Position numbers and translations under genes: made by a program
Assembly (NCBI GenBank): GCA_934401725.1
Contig: CAKRSS010000007.1
Coordinates: 1-57,557 of the forward strand
Origin: an uncultured Eubacteriales bacterium
Lineage (GTDB): Bacteria; Bacillota; Clostridia; Oscillospirales; CAG-272
Reading direction: 5' to 3'
DNA: 57,557 nucleotides
The notes under the pieces: model-generated
Told to the model about the DNA's origin: nothing
What the model saw: only the letters and a program-made list of their open reading frames with translations
Database searches by the model: none
In this document: one piece after another, positions 39,379 to 48,625 of the stretch
Layout of the letters: the number at the start of each line of letters is the position of its first letter
Position numbering within the stretch: position 1 is the first letter of the stretch

Positions 39379-41055
39379 TCAGAACAGCCCTGTGATTCTG
39401 CCGTTCTCGTCGACATCTATGCGTTCCGCGGCCGGGGATTTGGGCAGGCCGGGCATGGTCATGATGTCGCCGGTCAACACGACAACGAAGCCCGCGCCCG
39501 CCGAAACGCGCACATTTTTTACGTTGACTATGAATCCTGTAGGCGCGCCGGGCTTGGTGGGATCGTCCGAGAAACTGTACTGCGTTTTTGCGATGCAGAC
39601 GGGGCAGCTGCCGAAGCCGAGGGCTTCAAGCGCGGCAATCTGCTTTTTTGCGGCAGGCTCGATATTGATGCCGTCGCCGCCGTAGACTTTCTTGACAACG
39701 GTCTCAATTTTCTCGGAAAGCGACAGCTCGGACGTGTAGGAGAATCGAAAATCGGCATGCTCCTCCTCGCACAGACGCACCACCTCGCGGGCCAGCGCCT
39801 CGCCGCCCTTGCCGCCCTCAGCGTGCACGGTAGAGAGCACTGCGTCGACGCCGAGCTCGCGGCACTTTTCTATGACGAAGGCTATCTCGCGGTCGGTGTC
39901 GGTGGGGAAGCGGTTGATGGCCACAACCACGGGCAATCCGTAGACGTTTTTCATATTTGAAACGTGACGTAGTAGGTTGGGAATGCCGGCCTCAAGCGCG
40001 GTCAGGTCTTCCTCTGCGAGCTCGCTTTTGGCGCGTCCGCCGTGCATTTTGAGCGCGCGCACCGTCGCAACTACGACAGCGGCGGAAGGGCGCAGGTTTG
40101 CCATGCGGCACTTTATATCAAGAAATTTCTCGGCTCCGAGGTCTGCACCGAATCCCGCTTCGGTGACGGCGTAATCGCCGGTCTGCATGGCCATGCGCGT
40201 AGCGAGCACGGAGTTGCAGCCGTGCGCTATATTGGCAAACGGCCCGCCGTGGACGAACGCGGGCGTGCCCTCGAGCGTCTGGACGAGGTTGGGCTTGAGG
40301 GCGTCGCGCAGCAACGCCGTCATGGCGCCTGCGGCGCTGAGCTCGGCGGCGGTAACAGGGCGGTCATCATAGGTATACCCGACGATGATGCGTCCGAGGC
40401 GCGCTTTGAGGTCGGAGATGGAGTCGGCGAGGCAGAGCACAGCCATGACCTCGGAGGCGACGGTTATGTCAAAGCCGTCCTCGCGCGGCGTGCCGTTCAC
40501 GCGACCTCCGAGTCCGTCGACGACAAAGCGCAGCTGGCGGTCGTTCATGTCGACGCAGCGCCGCCATGTGATTTTGCGCGGGTCGATACCGAGACGGTTG
40601 CCCTGCTGAATGTGGTTGTCGAGCATGGCCGCGAGCAGGTTGTTCGCGGCTCCGATGGCGTGAAAATCTCCGGTGAAGTGCAGGTTGATGTCCTCCATGG
40701 GGATGACCTGCGCGTACCCGCCGCCTGCAGCGCCGCCCTTTATACCGAACACCGGCCCGAGCGACGGCTCGCGGAGTGCCACGGCCACATTTTTGCCTAT
40801 GCGGGCCAGGCCGTCGGCAAGGCCTATTGTGGTGGTAGTTTTTCCTTCACCGGCGGGCGTCGGAGTGATGGCGGTGACAAGAATCAGCTTGCCCTGCCGC
40901 CCGTCGCCATGACTAAGGTAGTCAAGGTCGATTTTGGCCTTGTAATTGCCGTACTGCTCAACGTACTCTGGCGCGATATGCGCCCGCTCGGCGATTTTCA
41001 GAATGTGTTGCGGGCGGTGTGCCTGGGCGATTTCAATATCGGAAAGAATAGCCAT
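39379..41055 (-). CDS. fhs: Formate-tetrahydrofolate ligase
   Basis: Fhs makes 10-formyl-THF from formate, THF and ATP. The 558-aa product has the N-terminal P-loop-like ITPTPAGEGKTTTTIGLADG, EPSLGPVFGIKGGAAGGGYA and the PMEDINLHFTGDFHAI region, all diagnostic. Length is normal. It lies 21 nt after purL with a good Shine-Dalgarno (AAGGAG) and is the last gene of the purine operon. Its product feeds PurN and the AICAR transformylase of the same operon. In acetogens the enzyme belongs to the Wood-Ljungdahl pathway, but no other genes of that pathway are here. Confidence 0.98.
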   Translation of the reverse strand: MAILSDIEIAQAHRPQHILKIAERAHIAPEYVEQYGNYKAKIDLDYLSHGDGRQGKLILVTAITPTPAGEGKTTTTIGLADGLARIGKNVAVALREPSLGPVFGIKGGAAGGGYAQVIPMEDINLHFTGDFHAIGAANNLLAAMLDNHIQQGNRLGIDPRKITWRRCVDMNDRQLRFVVDGLGGRVNGTPREDGFDITVASEVMAVLCLADSISDLKARLGRIIVGYTYDDRPVTAAELSAAGAMTALLRDALKPNLVQTLEGTPAFVHGGPFANIAHGCNSVLATRMAMQTGDYAVTEAGFGADLGAEKFLDIKCRMANLRPSAAVVVATVRALKMHGGRAKSELAEEDLTALEAGIPNLLRHVSNMKNVYGLPVVVAINRFPTDTDREIAFVIEKCRELGVDAVLSTVHAEGGKGGEALAREVVRLCEEEHADFRFSYTSELSLSEKIETVVKKVYGGDGINIEPAAKKQIAALEALGFGSCPVCIAKTQYSFSDDPTKPGAPTGFIVNVKNVRVSAGAGFVVVLTGDIMTMPGLPKSPAAERIDVDENGRITGLF

Positions 41056-41076
41056 GATTGTTCTCCTTTTCTTGCG

Positions 41077-44000
41077 TCAGCGGAAATATTTTACCGCCGC
41101 TTCAAACATGCGTATGTCATAATTGCCGGGGACGTTTTTGTAGAGGCCGTACCCGACGCGCTCGCTGTGTCCCATCTTGCCGAATACTCGGCCGTCCGGC
41201 GAGGTGATGCCCTCAATGGCACAGGCGGAGTCGTTGGGATTGAAACGGATGTCGTTTGTGGCATTGCCATCGAGGTCGACGTACTGCGTTGCTATCTGGC
41301 CGTTGGCCGCGAGCTGCTCGATGAGCGCCTCGTCGGCAAGGAAGCGTCCCTCGCCGTGCGAAATCGGGACACTGATAATATCGCCCACGTTCGTCAGCGC
41401 CAGCCAGGGGGATTTGTTCGACGCAATGCGAGTGCGGACTATTTTTGACTGGTGGCGGGCAATTGTGTTGTAGGTCAGCGTCGGGAAAGAGGCGTCGGTG
41501 TCGAGGATTTTGCCGTAGGGAACGAGTCCCAGCTTGATGAGCGCCTGAAAACCGTTGCAGATGCCGCACATGAGGCCGTCGCGGCGCTCGAGCAGGTCGG
41601 TGACGCCCTCCTTTATGGCGGGATTGCGGAAGAAGGCGGTTATGAACTTGCCGCTGCCGTCCGGCTCGTCGCCGCCGGAAAAGCCGCCGGGAATGAAGAC
41701 TATCTGCGATTCTCTGAGGCGCCCGGCGAACCCGTCGACGCTGCGGCTGATTCCGCCGGCGCTCAGATTGTTGATGACGATTATCTCCGGAACCGCCCCC
41801 GCATCGGCCACAGCCTTGGCGGAGTCATATTCGCAGTTCGTGCCGGGGAATACGGGGATCAGCACCCGCGGCCGCGCCGTTTTGACGGCGGGAGCGGGGC
41901 GCGAATGAGTTTTGGACGACAGCGTTTCGGGCGCGGCTCCTTGATTTTTGATATTGCAGGGGAAAACGCTCTCGAGCTTGCCCTCGTAGCCGGAAAGCAG
42001 GGAGGAGAGCGCTATACTTTCGACACCGTACCTGATTTCCGGCGCGACGCAGGTCTCTCCGACGACGCGCATACCCTCGGTGTCGCCGACGAACTCAAGC
42101 AGAAAACCACCGTAGCAATAGCCGAACATTTCGTCGAGCGTGACGTCGTCGCGCCAGACAAAGCCGACGCCGTTTCCGAAGCACATTTTCATGACGGCCT
42201 CACCTAAGCCGCCCAGGCCGGGCGTGTAGCAGGCGACGGCGCGTCCGCTGTGCAGCAGTCGGCTGACTTTAGCGAAAATGTTCAGCAATGACGCCGTATC
42301 CGGCAGCCCGTCGGCGTTGAGAGTCGGTTTCAGCAGAACGACACTGTGTCCTACCGACTTGAACTCGGGCGAGACGATATTGTCAACCTTTGACGTCGTG
42401 ACGGCGAACGAAACGAGCGTCGGCGGAACGTCGAGGCGCTCAAACGAGCCGCTCATTGAATCCTTGCCGCCGATAGCTCCGATACCGAGCTCCATCTGTG
42501 CGCGGAACGCGCCGAGCAGCGCCGCAAGCGGCTCGCCCCAGCGCTCGCCGTCGTGGCCGGGACGCTTGAAATACTCCTGGAACGTCAGGTATACGTCGTG
42601 AAAATCCGCACCGGTGGCAATCAGCTTGCAGACCGACTCGACCACGGACGTGTAAGCGCCGTGATAGGGGCTTTGCTCGGTGAGATAAGGGTTATATCCG
42701 TATGACATGAGCGAGCAGTCGTTTGTGTGCTTCTTTTCGACGGAAATTTTCTGCACCATCGCCTGTATTGGTGTGAGCTGATATTTGCCGCCGAAGGGCA
42801 TGAGCACCGTGCCCGCGCCGATTGTCGAGTCAAAGCGCTCGGAAAGTCCGCGGCGCGAGCAGATGTTGAGGTTGCTTGCGAGCGTGGTGTAATTTTCGGT
42901 GAACGTGCCGGACACGGCGCGCGGGCCGGACACGGCGCGCGGGCGCAGCGCCGGCGCTTTGGTTTTTATGCTTATGTGCTTTTCCGCACCGTTGGAATTG
43001 AGAAATTCGCGGCTGACGTTGACGATTTCACGCCCGTTCCAGTGCATGACGAGTCGCGCGGAGTCCGTTACTCTGGCAACCGGCGTCGCGGACAGGTTTT
43101 CAGCCTGCGCAAGTCGGAGAAACGCGTCAACGTCCTCCGGCGCCACGACGACGGCCATTCGTTCCTGGCTCTCGCTTATCGCGAGCTCGGTGCCGTCGAG
43201 ACCATCGTATTTTTTTGGGACGGCATCGAGGTTTATGTCGAGTCCGTCGGCAAGCTCGCCGATAGCGACGGACACGCCCCCGGCTCCGAAGTCGTTGCAG
43301 CGCTTTATCATGCGGCACGCCTCGGGCGAGCGGAACAGGCGCTGTAGCTTGCGTTCCTCGGGCGCGTTGCCCTTTTGAACCTCGGCCCCGCAGCTCTCGA
43401 GCGACTTCTCGGTGTGCGATTTGGACGAACCCGTCGCACCGCCGCAGCCGTCGCGGCCGGTAGCGCCGCCGAGCAGTACAACTATGTCGCCAGGGAGCGG
43501 CGTCTCGCGACGGACGTTGCAGGCGGGAGTCGCCGCGATGACAGCGCCGATTTCCATGCGCTTCGCGGCGTAACCGGGGTGATAAATCTCGTCGACGATG
43601 CCGGTGGCAAGGCCTATCTGGTTGCCGTACGACGAGTAACCCGCCGCCGCGGTGGTAACTATTTTACGCTGCGGCAGCTTGCCCTTGATGGTCTCGCTTA
43701 TGGGGCGCAGCGGATCGGCCGCACCCGTGACACGCATAGCGCCGTAGACGTACGAACGACCCGAGAGCGGGTCGCGGATGGCACCGCCTATGCAGGTCGC
43801 GGCGCCGCCGAAGGGCTCGATTTCGGTCGGGTGATTGTGGGTCTCGTTTTTGAAGAGCAGCAGCCACGGCTCGCTGACGCCGTCGACTTCAACCTGAATT
43901 TTCACGGTGCAGGCGTTGATCTCCTCGCTCTCATCGAGCTTGTCGAGCCTGCCGTCGCGGCGGAGCGCCCTGATGGCGATGGTTGCAATGTCCATAAGAC

Positions 44001-44784
44001 AGACCGGCTTGGTTCTTCCGAGCGAGCGGCGCAGGGCGATATAGTCCTCGTAGGTGCGCTCGAGCAGCTCATCTTCAAACGTGACGTTGTCTATTACGGT
44101 CAGAAAGGTGGTATGGCGGCAGTGATCGGACCAGTAGGTGTCTATCATGCGTATTTCCGTAATAGTGGGATCGCGGTGCTCGGAGATGAAATACTGTTGG
44201 CAGAAGGCGATGTCGTCGTAATCCATGGCAAGACCGTACTCGGATATGAACGCATCGAGCCCGGCGCGGTCAAGCGAAGTGAAGCCGTCGAGAGTCTTGA
44301 CGCTTGTTGGAATGGTGTAGTCAGTTTTCAGCGTTTCGGGCAGCCCGAGTGCCGCCTCACGCGCCTCAACCGGGTTTATGACGTACTTTTTTATACGGTT
44401 GACGTCCTCCGCGGAAATCTCGCCGTACAGAATATAGACCTTTGCGGTACGTATGAGCGGGCGTTCGGCGCAAGAGATTATCTGTATGCACTGCGCCGCG
44501 GAGTCGGCGCGCTGGTCGAACTGCCCCGGCAGATATTCGACGGCGAAGACCTTACCATCAACGGCGTCAAAGCCGTCGCTGACAATGTCGAGCTGCGGCT
44601 CGGAAAAAACCGTCTTCTTGGCGTAATCGAAAAGCTCGTCGGGGATGTTCTCTGCGTCGTAACGGTTGAGAATGCGGACGCGTTCAAGTGCACGGATGCT
44701 GAGCAGAGAGACGACCTCGTCTTGCAGGGCTGTGGCCTCGGCGGCGAGCGCCGGCTTTTTTTCAACGTATACTCTGTAAACCAT
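41077..44784 (-). CDS. purL: Phosphoribosylformylglycinamidine synthase, single large chain
   Basis: A 1235-aa enzyme combining PurS-, PurL- and PurQ-like parts. It converts FGAR and glutamine to FGAM. The PurL core has the DTYWSDHCRHTTFLT motif and the ATP site around ETHNHPTEIEPFGGAATCIG. The C-terminal glutaminase has the nucleophile in GLMCGICNGFQALIKLGL and the His/Glu pair in ISHGEGRF. This is the variant common in Clostridia and lactic bacteria. A tandem PRAVSG duplication (42908-42943) lies in a linker between repeats of the core. The ATG is 2 nt after purD. Confidence 0.97.
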   Translation of the reverse strand: MVYRVYVEKKPALAAEATALQDEVVSLLSIRALERVRILNRYDAENIPDELFDYAKKTVFSEPQLDIVSDGFDAVDGKVFAVEYLPGQFDQRADSAAQCIQIISCAERPLIRTAKVYILYGEISAEDVNRIKKYVINPVEAREAALGLPETLKTDYTIPTSVKTLDGFTSLDRAGLDAFISEYGLAMDYDDIAFCQQYFISEHRDPTITEIRMIDTYWSDHCRHTTFLTVIDNVTFEDELLERTYEDYIALRRSLGRTKPVCLMDIATIAIRALRRDGRLDKLDESEEINACTVKIQVEVDGVSEPWLLLFKNETHNHPTEIEPFGGAATCIGGAIRDPLSGRSYVYGAMRVTGAADPLRPISETIKGKLPQRKIVTTAAAGYSSYGNQIGLATGIVDEIYHPGYAAKRMEIGAVIAATPACNVRRETPLPGDIVVLLGGATGRDGCGGATGSSKSHTEKSLESCGAEVQKGNAPEERKLQRLFRSPEACRMIKRCNDFGAGGVSVAIGELADGLDINLDAVPKKYDGLDGTELAISESQERMAVVVAPEDVDAFLRLAQAENLSATPVARVTDSARLVMHWNGREIVNVSREFLNSNGAEKHISIKTKAPALRPRAVSGPRAVSGTFTENYTTLASNLNICSRRGLSERFDSTIGAGTVLMPFGGKYQLTPIQAMVQKISVEKKHTNDCSLMSYGYNPYLTEQSPYHGAYTSVVESVCKLIATGADFHDVYLTFQEYFKRPGHDGERWGEPLAALLGAFRAQMELGIGAIGGKDSMSGSFERLDVPPTLVSFAVTTSKVDNIVSPEFKSVGHSVVLLKPTLNADGLPDTASLLNIFAKVSRLLHSGRAVACYTPGLGGLGEAVMKMCFGNGVGFVWRDDVTLDEMFGYCYGGFLLEFVGDTEGMRVVGETCVAPEIRYGVESIALSSLLSGYEGKLESVFPCNIKNQGAAPETLSSKTHSRPAPAVKTARPRVLIPVFPGTNCEYDSAKAVADAGAVPEIIVINNLSAGGISRSVDGFAGRLRESQIVFIPGGFSGGDEPDGSGKFITAFFRNPAIKEGVTDLLERRDGLMCGICNGFQALIKLGLVPYGKILDTDASFPTLTYNTIARHQSKIVRTRIASNKSPWLALTNVGDIISVPISHGEGRFLADEALIEQLAANGQIATQYVDLDGNATNDIRFNPNDSACAIEGITSPDGRVFGKMGHSERVGYGLYKNVPGNYDIRMFEAAVKYFR
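42908..42943 (-). repeat. In-frame 18-bp tandem duplication within purL
   Basis: Two identical 18-bp copies, 42908-42925 and 42926-42943, encode PRAVSG twice. Identity at all positions suggests recent slippage. Confidence 0.95.
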
Positions 44785-44786
44785 TA

Positions 44787-46055
44787 TCAGCCCTCCATAG
44801 ATTCAAGCGCCTTGCGGCCAATATCTTTTCTGTAATATGCGTTTTCAAATGAGATTTTCTCCACGCGCCCGTATGCGGTGCGGACAGCGTCGGACAATGT
44901 GTCAGCCGTCGCGGTGACGCCGAGTACGCGCCCGCCGTCGCTCATAAGGCGGCCGTTCTCAAGCCGCGCTCCGGCGACGTAGACCGAGTCGCAGAGCTCA
45001 TCCGGAATGCTTATCTCAAAACCCTTTTTGTAAGAGACGGGGTAGCCGTCCGACGCCATTATGACGCAGCAGGCAGCGCCGCCACGGAACTTCACCTCGG
45101 TGTCTGCAAGTGTGCCGTTGACGGTCGCCTGCATGACGGTTAGCAGGTCGCTCTCGAGCAGCGGCAGTACGACCTGCGTTTCGGGGTCTCCGAAGCGGCA
45201 GTTGTACTCGATTACACGCGGGCCTGCCTGTGTCAGCATAAGGCCAAAGTAAAGGCAGCCACAAAACGGACGCCCCTCGGCGTTCATCGCTCGCACGGTC
45301 GGCAGGAATATTTCGTCCATGCAGCGGCGGGCGACATCATCGGTGTAAAACGGGTTGGGCGCTATGGTGCCCATGCCGCCGGTGTTGGGGCCTTCGTCGT
45401 TGTCGCGGGCGCGCTTGTGATCCATGGAGGAGACCATGGGTTTTATCGTCGTGCCGTCCGTGAAGGCGAGCACAGACACCTCGGGGCCCTCAAGGTATTC
45501 TTCGATGACGATGCGCTCGCCGCTGTGCCCAAACTTTTTGTCGGCCAGCGCGTCGGTGACGGCGGTTCTCGCTTCATCGCGCGTCATGGCGACAGTGACG
45601 CCCTTGCCGAGCGCCAGTCCGTCGGCCTTTACGACGACGGGAATCGGCGCGGTTTCGATGTATGAAAGCGCGGCGTCGAGATTATCGAATATCTCGTACG
45701 AAGCGGTGGGAATGCCGTACTTTTTCATGAGGTTTTTGGCGAACGCCTTGCTGCCCTCGATGATTGCGGCGTCAGCGCGCGGGCCGAATGCGGGAATGCC
45801 GACCTCTGCCAGTCTGTCGACGCAGCCGAGCACCAGCGGGTCGTCCGGTGCGACGACAGCAAAGTCTACCTTCTCACGCGCGGCAAAATCGACTATCCTG
45901 TTTATCTCACACGCGCCTATCGGAATGCACTCGGCGTCGGAAGCTATGCCGCCGTTGCCGGGGAGCGCATATATTTTTTCAACCGACGGGTTCTCTCGCA
46001 GATTTTTTATTATCGAGTGCTCGCGCCCCCCGCCGCCGACAACAAGAATTTTCAT
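44787..46055 (-). CDS. purD: Phosphoribosylamine-glycine ligase (GARS)
   Basis: PurD joins phosphoribosylamine and glycine with ATP to give GAR. From the ATG at 46055 the product is 422 aa, starting MKILVVGGGGREHSIIKNLR; the upstream in-frame ATG (46082) was rejected because AAGGTGG is well placed for 46055. The ATP-grasp part has PIPVVVKADGLALGKGVTVA, and the RVIEYNCRFGDPETQVVLPL motif supplies metal ligands. Length is normal. purL follows 2 nt later. Confidence 0.98.
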   Translation of the reverse strand: MKILVVGGGGREHSIIKNLRENPSVEKIYALPGNGGIASDAECIPIGACEINRIVDFAAREKVDFAVVAPDDPLVLGCVDRLAEVGIPAFGPRADAAIIEGSKAFAKNLMKKYGIPTASYEIFDNLDAALSYIETAPIPVVVKADGLALGKGVTVAMTRDEARTAVTDALADKKFGHSGERIVIEEYLEGPEVSVLAFTDGTTIKPMVSSMDHKRARDNDEGPNTGGMGTIAPNPFYTDDVARRCMDEIFLPTVRAMNAEGRPFCGCLYFGLMLTQAGPRVIEYNCRFGDPETQVVLPLLESDLLTVMQATVNGTLADTEVKFRGGAACCVIMASDGYPVSYKKGFEISIPDELCDSVYVAGARLENGRLMSDGGRVLGVTATADTLSDAVRTAYGRVEKISFENAYYRKDIGRKALESMEG

Positions 46056-46091
46056 GGGCGAACCACCTTTCTCACCTGTCATGGCGTAAAA

Positions 46092-47276
46092 TCAATGGTG
46101 GAACAGCCGCATTCCGGTGAATGCCATGACCATTCCGTATTTGTTGCAGCAGTCGATGACGGCATCGTCGCGTATCGATCCGCCGGGCTCGGCGACGTAG
46201 CGCACTCCGCTGCGATGGGCGCGCTCGATGTTGTCGCTGAACGGGAAGAAGGCATCTGAGCCTAGCGAGACACCGTCGATCCCTGCGAGATAGCTCCGGA
46301 TTTCCTCAGCCGTGAGCGACTCAGGGCGGCGCGTGAAGTATTTCTGCCAGTTACCGTCGGCGCAGACGTCCTCTTCGTTTTTGTTTATGTAGCCGTCAAT
46401 CACATTGTCGCGGTCGGGACGTCCGAGATCGTGACGGAAGGGAAGAGAGAGCACTTTTTCGTGCTGACGCAGAAACCATGTGTCCGCCTTACCTCCGGCA
46501 AGTCTTGTGCAGTGAATTCTCGACTGCTGACCCGCGCCGACACCGATGGCCTGGCCGTCGTAAGCGTAGCAGACGGAATTTGACTGTGTATATTTGAGCG
46601 TAATAAGCGAGATTATGAGGTCGCGCACGGCGCTCTCGGGCAGATTTTTATCGGATGTGACGATGTTTTCGAGCAGCGCTCGGTTTATTTCGAAATTGTT
46701 GCGCCCCTGCTCGAAGGTTATGCCGTACACTTGCTTGCGCTCGACTGGGGCGGGGACATAGTCAGGATCGATAGCAACTATGTTGTAAGCGCCGCGGCGC
46801 TTGCTTTTGAGTATTTCAAGTGCTTCGGGCTCGTAGCCGGGCGCGATTATTCCGTCCGAGACCTCGCGCTTTATCATTTTGGCTGTTGTTATGTCGCACA
46901 CGTCAGAGAGTGCGACCCAGTCTCCGAAGGAGCACATGCGGTCGGTTCCGCGGGCGCGGGCGTAGGCGCAGGCAAGCGGCGAGGAGTCGAGCCCATCGAT
47001 GTCGTAGACAAAGCAGGCGCGCTTCAGCTTGTCGGAGAGCGGTATCCCGACCGCCGCCGACGTGGGACTCACATGCTTGAATGAGGTAACTGCGGGCAGT
47101 CCGAGCGCTGCCCGAAGCTCGCGCACAAGCTGGTAAGCGTTGAAGGCATCAAGAAAGTTGATGTATCCCGGCTTGCCGTTGAGTATTTCGATGGGAAGAT
47201 CGCTGCCGTCCTGCATGAATATCCGGGCAGGCTTCTGATTTGGGTTGCATCCGTATTTGAGTTCAAACGTTTTCAT
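46092..47276 (-). CDS. purH: AICAR transformylase, stand-alone (PurH C-domain only)
   Basis: This enzyme transfers the formyl group from 10-formyl-THF to AICAR. The 394-aa product begins directly with the transformylase domain (MKTFELKYGCNPNQKPARIF), so the N-terminal IMP cyclohydrolase domain of ordinary PurH is missing. The catalytic Lys-His is in VTSFKHVSPTSAAVG. The family end GSDAFFPFSDNIERAHRSGV and MAFTGMRLFHH is intact. The cyclohydrolase step is supplied by the PurO-type gene 9 nt upstream in the operon. Shine-Dalgarno GAGGT precedes the ATG. Confidence 0.93.
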   Translation of the reverse strand: MKTFELKYGCNPNQKPARIFMQDGSDLPIEILNGKPGYINFLDAFNAYQLVRELRAALGLPAVTSFKHVSPTSAAVGIPLSDKLKRACFVYDIDGLDSSPLACAYARARGTDRMCSFGDWVALSDVCDITTAKMIKREVSDGIIAPGYEPEALEILKSKRRGAYNIVAIDPDYVPAPVERKQVYGITFEQGRNNFEINRALLENIVTSDKNLPESAVRDLIISLITLKYTQSNSVCYAYDGQAIGVGAGQQSRIHCTRLAGGKADTWFLRQHEKVLSLPFRHDLGRPDRDNVIDGYINKNEEDVCADGNWQKYFTRRPESLTAEEIRSYLAGIDGVSLGSDAFFPFSDNIERAHRSGVRYVAEPGGSIRDDAVIDCCNKYGMVMAFTGMRLFHH

Positions 47277-47285
47277 AATTATACC

Positions 47286-48005
47286 TCATTTATTGCGGTT
47301 TATCAAGCGGTTTTGCTTTTTTCCGGTGCTAAGGTCGGTGTAACGGGTGTAAAGAGAGATGCGGTTGTCGGCATCGAGCGCATCCCAGAGGCGGGAGGTG
47401 AAGCTGTCGATGTCGTCCGTGATGGCGACGCGCTCGGGCTCGCCCTGGAACGTCGGGAGCGGATTGCCGTCGCCGACGTAGGTGTGTATGAAGTGCCCGA
47501 CACCCGGAATTGCCGGATAGGAGAAGGTGTAACGCGAGCAGGCGGTGCCTGCGGCGTCGGCACTTTTGAGAATGCTCATTTCGTACGAAAAATCGCTTCC
47601 GGAGAATGTGATAAGTCCGCTGATGCGGGGCGTAAGATTAGGATGATCCGGCTCGAACTCGCGCCTCGACAGCGCCTCGGAGAAGCTCTTGCCCTCAAGC
47701 AGACCGTCGTAGATTGTGTCGGTCTGGTCGCCGTTTGTGATTATGAGGCGGTTGCCGAGGGAGCGGATAGCGGCGTAGATTATCAGGCTCGGATCCTCAA
47801 CGCGGGAGGCGTCGTATGGCTCGGTGTAGAGCGCGCCGTCACGCTCGGAAAAGACGCGGTTGCGGCTGTTGGCGCTCCGTCCCATTATAAAGTAGGCCGA
47901 GCAGGCATGTTTTCCGTCCGGGCTTTTGCCGATGACAATTCCGCGACCGACGTAGCTGTTGCCGCGGATGAGGTTGGCGATGTCGTGGGTTTCGTATACG
48001 TTCAT
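47286..48005 (-). CDS. purO: IMP cyclohydrolase, PurO (archaeal) type
   Basis: PurO closes the ring of FAICAR to give IMP. The 239-aa product matches the IMP cyclohydrolase family first defined in methanogens: NLIRGNSYVGRGIVIGKSPD, ACSAYFIMGRSANSRNRVF and the C-terminal GVGHFIHTYVGDGNPLPTFQ. It is slightly longer than the archaeal form. The ATG overlaps the purN stop by 4 nt and the AICAR transformylase gene follows after 9 nt, so both halves of the PurH job are adjacent but separate proteins. Name by family; biochemistry not shown for this organism. Confidence 0.88.
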   Translation of the reverse strand: MNVYETHDIANLIRGNSYVGRGIVIGKSPDGKHACSAYFIMGRSANSRNRVFSERDGALYTEPYDASRVEDPSLIIYAAIRSLGNRLIITNGDQTDTIYDGLLEGKSFSEALSRREFEPDHPNLTPRISGLITFSGSDFSYEMSILKSADAAGTACSRYTFSYPAIPGVGHFIHTYVGDGNPLPTFQGEPERVAITDDIDSFTSRLWDALDADNRISLYTRYTDLSTGKKQNRLINRNK

Positions 48006-48625
48006 GAGTTTTGCTCCTCGTCAAGAATTTTGCGCGAGACCTGTTCTGCGGCGGCGGGGAGTATTTTCCACTCGGCCAGCCGCATGACGCGCCGCTGAAG
48101 TGTTTCGGGAGTGTCGTCGTCCAGCACGCGGACGGCTTTCTGCATGATTATCTCGCCGCCGTCCGGAATTTCGTTTACAAAGTGGACGGTTGCCCCCGTG
48201 ACCTTGACGCCCCTGGCGAGCGCCGCCTCGTGGACGCGAAGGCCGTAAAATCCGGCACCGCAGAACGAAGGGATGAGCGACGGATGAATGTTTATTATGC
48301 GGTGATCGTAGCGCGACGTGAAGTCGGCGCTTAGAATGCTCATGAATCCGGCGAGGATTATGAGATCGATATGATATTTCATAAGCAGTTCACAAATGCG
48401 AAGTTCTACGTCTTTCTGACTGACATATTCTCGTTTTGTGACCACAATTGCCGGTATACCGGCCTTCTCTGCGCGCGTCAGCGCGTAGGCGCCGGGGTTG
48501 TTTGAGATGACAAGCGCGATGTGTCCGCTGCGAATCGTTCCCGCTCGCTCGGCGTTTATCAGCGCGCCGAGGTTGGTCCCGCCGCCCGATACGAGCACGG
48601 CGATGTTGATTTTTTCACGTTTCAT
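48002..48625 (-). CDS. purN: Phosphoribosylglycinamide formyltransferase, 10-formyl-THF dependent
   Basis: PurN formylates GAR. The 207-aa product has NIAVLVSGGGTNLGALINAE, the formyl-donor site around LIILAGFMSILS, and the catalytic INIHPSLIPSFCGAGFYGLR with its His and the later GATVHFVNEIPDGGEII. Length is usual. It overlaps the transporter-like gene upstream by 11 nt and the purO gene by 4 nt. Confidence 0.98.
   Translation of the reverse strand: MKREKINIAVLVSGGGTNLGALINAERAGTIRSGHIALVISNNPGAYALTRAEKAGIPAIVVTKREYVSQKDVELRICELLMKYHIDLIILAGFMSILSADFTSRYDHRIINIHPSLIPSFCGAGFYGLRVHEAALARGVKVTGATVHFVNEIPDGGEIIMQKAVRVLDDDTPETLQRRVMRLAEWKILPAAAEQVSRKILDEEQNS

Noticed and set aside
39292..44835. 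Several long plus-strand open frames opposite fhs and purL (39292-39960, 40042-41448, 43375-44835)
   Set aside because: They are antisense to strongly conserved enzymes, show low-complexity Val/Gly/Ala/Arg composition typical of shadow frames in GC-rich DNA and have no family motifs.
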